Assembly: GCA_003133425.1 (NCBI GenBank)
Contig: PKXI01000334.1
Coordinates: 13,903 to 33,666 of the forward strand
DNA length: 19,764 nucleotides
Direction: 5' to 3'
Origin: Acidobacteriaceae bacterium
Lineage (GTDB): Bacteria; Acidobacteriota; Terriglobia; Terriglobales; Acidobacteriaceae
Shown: positions 15,788 through 19,764 of the stretch, one piece after another
Layout of the letters: every line of letters starts with the position of its first letter
Numbering within the stretch: position 1 is the stretch's first letter
Notes under the pieces: generated by a model
Told to the model about the DNA's origin: nothing
Databases searched by the model: none
Seen by the model: only the letters and a program-made list of their open reading frames with translations
Position numbers and translations under genes: made by a program

Positions 15788-16957
15788 ATGACACTTTCCC
15801 GACGCAGTTTTGTTACCGACGCTTCGATGCTTGGACTACTCGCCGCGCTTATGCCCCAGCTTGCCGCTGCCCAGGATGCAGCTCCCCAGGCCCCAACAGA
15901 CGACACCCCTCACGACTCTTACGACTTCTGGAACGGATTCTTCGACTCCGTCAATCCCTACAGCCAGAACTATGGCAATAAGGCGGCTTCTCGCGGACCC
16001 TCCGATCAACTTCCGGATCCTGCCGCCGAAACCCAGTATCTGCATTACAGTGAAACCAAGAAGCGGCTTCGGTACGCCACCGACATCGGAAAAGACGAAT
16101 TGCTTGACCACGACGGCGATGTCGCGGTGAGCATCGCATTGTCGCAGTATCGTCCCTCTTCCGGTAACGGGGACGCCAACATTCGCGCAACGCAGCTTCG
16201 AGTGGACACCACGCAGATTCACCCATACATGAACATCATTGCTCCGCTGGCGTGGACGGCTATTGCCTCTCTGGAGCCTAGCAAAGCGGGCAAGGTCTCA
16301 CTCGACCAGCTCGGCTTCAGGACGCCGCAGGCGCAGCAGGGCACAAGCAAGATTCTGCTTACGCAAGGGACCGGGAAACTCGCCGTCAACATTTCAAAAG
16401 CCGCAACCACTTCAATGTTTGTGAAGGCGCTCAATATCATCATGCAGGGGGCCAAGATTGCTGCTCCGCTTGTGACCCTGCCGGCCATCAGCGTGCCAGC
16501 GCTCAGCGCTTTTACCGAGGCGTTGAGTTACTGGGAAGACCGCACCAAATTCATCATGGCAGGCAACCTGACCACAGCCGTGGCCACCCAGCAGGCGCAT
16601 GCCGATCCGGATCGCGAGTCCCGGTACATCGGATTGCTCTCCGGCGACTACCTCATGCTCCCGCAAAAGCACACAGAAGATCTGGCGAAGGAGTTGCCGA
16701 ATCTCGACCTTGTGCAGGGCTACCTGGTGCGCAAAGATGCCGATCCGAATCAGCCGCTCCAGGCCCGCGCGGAGAACGCCGTTCCCGGCATCTCGTATGC
16801 CTCCATGCGGGTGAGCGTGCTACCGCTCGACGCCTCGTCTTCAGGCAAGTCTTCAACAGCAAGCAAATCTGCAGCAGGCAGCAGTGCCGACGATTCCTCT
16901 ACCGACAGCAGCGCGAGCGGATCAAAGAAGAGCGGCTCCGGGAGCAAAACGAAATAG
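15788..16957 (+). CDS. Tat-exported protein of unknown family with Ser-rich C-terminal tail
   Basis: I do not recognise this 389-residue protein. The N-terminus MTLSRRSFVTDASMLGLLAALMPQLAAAQD is a good twin-arginine signal (SRRSFV, short hydrophobic stretch, AAA before the cut), which suggests that it folds in the cytoplasm before export, possibly with a cofactor or partner. The start is supported by AAGGAG 7 nt upstream. The body has no cysteine-rich or metal motif I can name; a hydrophobic stretch is seen near residues 213-240 (MFVKALNIIMQGAKIAAPLVTLPAISVPAL). From about residue 350 to the end it is almost entirely Ser, Ala, Gly, Lys, Asp and Thr, probably a disordered tail or linker. It lies between the first caspase gene and the CsgG-like gene, in the same direction, so it may be a partner or substrate of the caspases. 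That role is inference only. Confidence 0.85.
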   Translation: MTLSRRSFVTDASMLGLLAALMPQLAAAQDAAPQAPTDDTPHDSYDFWNGFFDSVNPYSQNYGNKAASRGPSDQLPDPAAETQYLHYSETKKRLRYATDIGKDELLDHDGDVAVSIALSQYRPSSGNGDANIRATQLRVDTTQIHPYMNIIAPLAWTAIASLEPSKAGKVSLDQLGFRTPQAQQGTSKILLTQGTGKLAVNISKAATTSMFVKALNIIMQGAKIAAPLVTLPAISVPALSAFTEALSYWEDRTKFIMAGNLTTAVATQQAHADPDRESRYIGLLSGDYLMLPQKHTEDLAKELPNLDLVQGYLVRKDADPNQPLQARAENAVPGISYASMRVSVLPLDASSSGKSSTASKSAAGSSADDSSTDSSASGSKKSGSGSKTK

Positions 16958-16962
16958 CGATC

Positions 16963-16987
16963 CGTGCCTGCTTTCATTTCAGGCACG
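16963..16987. other. Perfect 8-bp stem-loop between two cluster genes
   Basis: CGTGCCTG (16963-16970) and CAGGCACG (16980-16987) form an 8-bp stem with a 9-nt loop, starting 6 bp after the stop of the Tat-exported protein gene. No T-run follows on the plus strand, so complete termination is doubtful. Partial attenuation or mRNA processing between genes of one operon is equally possible. Confidence 0.45.
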
Positions 16988-17052
16988 AAAGATAAGTGCG
17001 AGAAGCGGGCACGCCGCAAGCGACAGCCATGGGGGGACGAAGGGGGGTCAAC

Positions 17053-18399
17053 ATGAATCTGGGGATGAAGTTGCAAGTTGCGGCGTGTCTGAGTATCTGG
17101 GTGCTGGCAGCCGCGCAGGCCCGGGCGCAGAGCTTTGGCTCGGCCAAGGAGAAAGTGACCCTGCTGCGGAAGCTTCCCGCACTTGTGCATCTTCCTGGTG
17201 ACTCCATCGAGGTCAGGGTAACGGGACGGCCCGATCAGGCCGATCTGGCGCGCGATTTGCAGTCGATGCTGGAGGCGGAGCTGACCAAAGACGATCCGCG
17301 TCTCCGTGTGGCGGAACACGCGGCTTCGGCCATCATCTCCTGTCGGATTACAGATTTCTCCCATCCACAGCCAACGGTGACCTCGCGGCCGTCGCTGGCC
17401 GTGGGCAAGAATGCCCCCAAAACCCAAAGTTACCTGCGTGTGACTGGATCACTGAGCATTGCTTTTCAGACCAGGAGCGCGAGTGGGGCGGAACTGTCTT
17501 CAGACAATGTGACGGCAAAGTACGACCGGGAGTTCGACAGTTCGGGGAACTCGACCTCGGAGGGTGTGAAAGGAACAATGACCAGCGCCTGGAAGAGGGT
17601 GACGGGAGGAGCCGGGAGCGAAGATCTGAATCCACCTACCGATCCCGAATTGCGCGCTCTGCTCATCAATCGTGCCGTGGAAAGGATCGCTGCGCATATC
17701 GTGAACACAAGTGAAACCGTCGAGGTATATCTCGCCAAACAAAGGGGCGCGCTCGACGAAGGCGACAAGCAGGCAACCGCGGGCTTGTGGGAGCGTGCGC
17801 TGGAGACGTTTGAAACCGCAAAACCCGATCCAAAGCCGGCCGAGGATGCATACCGGCTTTACAACACCGGCGTGGCCTATGAGGCGCTTGCCTACAAAGC
17901 CGAAGATCCAAAAGCAGCCATGAAGTTTCTGGATGAAGCGGCGATTGATTATGGCAAAGCCATCGATTCCAGGCCTGGAGAGAAGTATTTTCTTGAGCCG
18001 CAACGGCGCATCGAGGATGCGATCGCGCATTACCGGCAGCTTGAAGAACAAAGGCATCCCGCACCTTCGGCTGCGAGCGCTAGCATAACCGCCGCTCCAG
18101 CTGCAGGCATCGGAACGCCTTCTGTGCCCGTCCCCTCCGCTGCAGCGAAGGCGCTTACCAATGCGCAGGTCATCGCGATGGTCAAATCCGGAATGGACGA
18201 TGACACGGTGACGCAGGCCATACGCACGGCCAAGGCCGTCAACTTCGATCTGACTACGAGTGGCCAGCAGGCTCTCAGCGGCGACGGCGTCAGCTCAACA
18301 TTGCTGGCGGCGATGAAGACACGCGCAGCTAGATCGCACCTGGCATCAGCGCATCCGGCCGCAACGCACCCGGTGGGAGGGAACACGGCGCCGAAATGA
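17053..18399 (+). CDS. Exported CsgG/DUF6340-like and TPR-like protein with C-terminal LTN module
   Basis: The protein has 448 residues. The ATG at 17053 was chosen because AAGGGGGG precedes it and a signal peptide follows (MNLGMKLQVAACLSIWVLAAAQARAQ); an in-frame start at 16996 would bury the signal. After the mature start, residues about 30-210 (VHLPGDSIEVRV, LQSMLEAELTKDDPRLRV, ISCRITDF) resemble the alternating strands of CsgG/LpoB- or DUF6340-like periplasmic domains. Residues about 205-340 (LINRAVERIAAHIV...GLWERALETFETA...AYRLYNTGVAYEALAYKAED) are helical and TPR-like. A Pro/Ala/Ser linker leads to LTNAQVIAMVKSGMDDDTVTQAI...NFDLTTSGQQAL...SSTLLAAM, a short module I have seen widely in Acidobacteriota proteins. 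Function is unknown; assembly or binding at the envelope is inferred. It overlaps the second caspase gene by 4 nt (ATGA). Confidence 0.85.
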   Translation: MNLGMKLQVAACLSIWVLAAAQARAQSFGSAKEKVTLLRKLPALVHLPGDSIEVRVTGRPDQADLARDLQSMLEAELTKDDPRLRVAEHAASAIISCRITDFSHPQPTVTSRPSLAVGKNAPKTQSYLRVTGSLSIAFQTRSASGAELSSDNVTAKYDREFDSSGNSTSEGVKGTMTSAWKRVTGGAGSEDLNPPTDPELRALLINRAVERIAAHIVNTSETVEVYLAKQRGALDEGDKQATAGLWERALETFETAKPDPKPAEDAYRLYNTGVAYEALAYKAEDPKAAMKFLDEAAIDYGKAIDSRPGEKYFLEPQRRIEDAIAHYRQLEEQRHPAPSAASASITAAPAAGIGTPSVPVPSAAAKALTNAQVIAMVKSGMDDDTVTQAIRTAKAVNFDLTTSGQQALSGDGVSSTLLAAMKTRAARSHLASAHPAATHPVGGNTAPK

Positions 18400-19667
18400 A
18401 GAGCAGCCGATCCATTCGATTTGCGTGGCTGGTAGTATTGGCCGCCTCGGCTGTGATCTGCGCGCCAGCGTGGGGACAGGAGCAACGCTGCGGCGCAGGC
18501 AAGGACCTTGTGGTTCAAGCGCTGGAACGAATCTCTCCGCAAAGCGATAACAGCGCATTTGAAGATGCATTGCAACTGCTGAAACACGCCGTTTCAGAAT
18601 GCAGCGAACTGGGCGATGCGTGGTACTACCGCAGCCTCGTGGAGCAGCGTCTTGGCCACGATGCGCAGGCCAGATATGCAATGGACAAGGCGCGCTTCAA
18701 CGGGTCTGAAGCGCTGCATCAAGGATTGAATCCACTGGTGCTGGCCACGCCTGCCGGCCGCGGTTTCGCCGTGGAAGAGGGCCCGGCCAAAACGCCCGAT
18801 TCGTCCGCGCCGGGGCAAGACAATGTCGTTGCCCCCGGTCCTGTCGCGCAGAAGTGGGCGCTGGTGGTCGGTATTAGCCGCTTCATCGACAACAGCATTC
18901 CGAGTTTGAATTTTACGACCGCTGATGCGAGCGCCTTTGCGGCCGAGTTGATCGACCCGGCAATCGGGCGCTTCCCCGCGAGCCATGTCCACGTGCTCAC
19001 CGATGAACAGGCAACCACGAAGAACATCAAGGAAGAGCTGAACTGGATTGCGCGCCATGCGGGGTCAAACGACCTGGTAGTGATTTACATGGCTACACAC
19101 GGTACGCCGCGCACAATGGATACGGCGGGAGGAGCGAATTACCTAGTCACCTACGACACGGAGGTTTACAAAGCCGGCAGTTTCGATGAGGATGCAATGT
19201 TTGCTACCGCCTATCCGATGGTGGAGCTGGCCAATGCGGTTGCCACGCGCATGAAGGCTCTGCGCACGGCGGTGATTCTCGACACCTGCTACAGCGGCGG
19301 CTCCATGAAGAGCCAACCGACAGGTGCGGCGGGAGCACTGGCGAACAAGGGTCCATCCGGACAGATGCTGGAGCGGATGAGCCAGGGCACGGGCAGGATC
19401 GTGATGTCGGCAAGCCAGGTAGATGAGGAGTCGCTGGAAAGCCCCGCGCTGAAACACGGGTACTTCACATACTTCCTGCTCCAGGCGCTGAAGAGTGGAA
19501 ACGGCGCTACTCCGTTGAGCCAAGTGTATGCCGCAGTAGCACACCAGGTTTCTGCGCGCGTTTCCGCGGACGGGTCGCACCAGCACCCGGTGATGAGCAA
19601 AAGCTCGGCAGATGCGGATTTTGCTTTAGGAGTGGCGGGGACGGAGCCGGTGAACATCGCAAAGTAA
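18396..19667 (+). CDS. Exported caspase-fold protease (peptidase C14) with N-terminal TPR-like region
   Basis: The protein has 423 residues. A signal peptide (MKSSRSIRFAWLVVLAASAVICAPAWGQ) precedes a TPR-like pair (FEDALQLLKHAVSECSELGDAWYYRSLVEQRLGHDAQARYAMDKARF, residues about 50-108) and a linker. The caspase domain starts at WALVVGISRFID near residue 153 and has catalytic His235 in VVIYMATHGTP and catalytic Cys298 in VILDTCYSGG, followed by GRIVMSASQVDEESLES and HGYFTYFLLQAL, the usual late strand and helix. All key residues are present, so an active Cys protease is predicted outside the cytoplasm. Its ATG overlaps the TGA of the upstream gene (ATGA), a strong sign of translational coupling and of equal output of the two products. 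It shares the fold but not the accessory domains of the first caspase in the cluster. The target is unknown. Confidence 0.9.
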   Translation: MKSSRSIRFAWLVVLAASAVICAPAWGQEQRCGAGKDLVVQALERISPQSDNSAFEDALQLLKHAVSECSELGDAWYYRSLVEQRLGHDAQARYAMDKARFNGSEALHQGLNPLVLATPAGRGFAVEEGPAKTPDSSAPGQDNVVAPGPVAQKWALVVGISRFIDNSIPSLNFTTADASAFAAELIDPAIGRFPASHVHVLTDEQATTKNIKEELNWIARHAGSNDLVVIYMATHGTPRTMDTAGGANYLVTYDTEVYKAGSFDEDAMFATAYPMVELANAVATRMKALRTAVILDTCYSGGSMKSQPTGAAGALANKGPSGQMLERMSQGTGRIVMSASQVDEESLESPALKHGYFTYFLLQALKSGNGATPLSQVYAAVAHQVSARVSADGSHQHPVMSKSSADADFALGVAGTEPVNIAK

Positions 19668-19764
19668 AGCAATGGCGATGCACGCTGGCGGCTATTCTCA
19701 TCCGCTCTATAGATCCGGCAAATAAATACTGTCTTCGTGCTACCCCACCCTAGCCACAAAAACA

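Noticed and set aside
13292..19667. Interpretation of the caspase pair as a cytoplasmic anti-phage (CHAT/caspase-type) system
   Set aside because: Both caspases and both other proteins have export signals, and no sensor such as an NTPase, nuclease, cyclase or reverse transcriptase is next to them. No phage or mobile genes are in the window.

Overview
The window is GC-rich, densely coded DNA. It carries a TPR/FlgO-like Ser/Thr kinase, many exported proteins of unknown role, and a C-terminal 'LTNxxVIxMVKxGxxxxxVxxxI' module that I associate with Acidobacteriota. I infer a member of the Terriglobia (Acidobacteriota subdivision 1) or a close relative. This rests on gene flavour, not on any rRNA or marker search. 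No tRNA, rRNA, CRISPR array, insertion sequence or phage gene is visible.

Layout. Positions 1-462 hold the 3' end of a sodium:solute symporter. A 380-bp non-coding stretch with short degenerate repeats follows (463-842). Next is a divergent pair: an exported two-lobe aspartyl-protease-like protein (minus strand) whose active-site triads look degenerate, and a soluble Ser/Thr protein kinase with FlgO/TolB-like and TPR domains (plus strand). From about 5 to 11.8 kb everything is on the minus strand. In transcription order these are a membrane-anchored metallophosphoesterase, a secreted GH42 beta-galactosidase, an NAD-type malic enzyme that starts with TTG 12 bp after the galactosidase stop, a DUF4440/SnoaL-like lipoprotein whose signal peptide is out of frame with its domain, and a DUF5996 protein. 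A hemW gene (radical SAM) diverges from this block at 11869.

The most interesting part is 13.2-19.7 kb. Four co-directional genes all encode exported proteins: a large caspase-fold protease (His140/Cys205) with a DUF4384-like C-terminus, a Tat-signal protein of unknown family with a Ser-rich tail, a CsgG/DUF6340-like plus TPR-like protein ending in the LTN module, and a second caspase-fold protease (His235/Cys298) with an N-terminal TPR-like region. The last two overlap by 4 nt. A TACAAT -10 box with a 19-bp inverted repeat just upstream of it precedes the first gene. I propose that this is one extracytoplasmic two-caspase module. Its function is unknown, and the export signals argue against the usual cytoplasmic caspase/CHAT defence role.

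Other points: the lipoprotein gene has a good promoter (TTGACA-17-TAGAAC) and a strong Shine-Dalgarno, but a C6 tract puts the signal peptide and the domain in different frames. This could be a sequencing error, a recent mutation or a slippage switch. Several starts were moved from the longest ORF to internal codons on Shine-Dalgarno and signal-peptide evidence.
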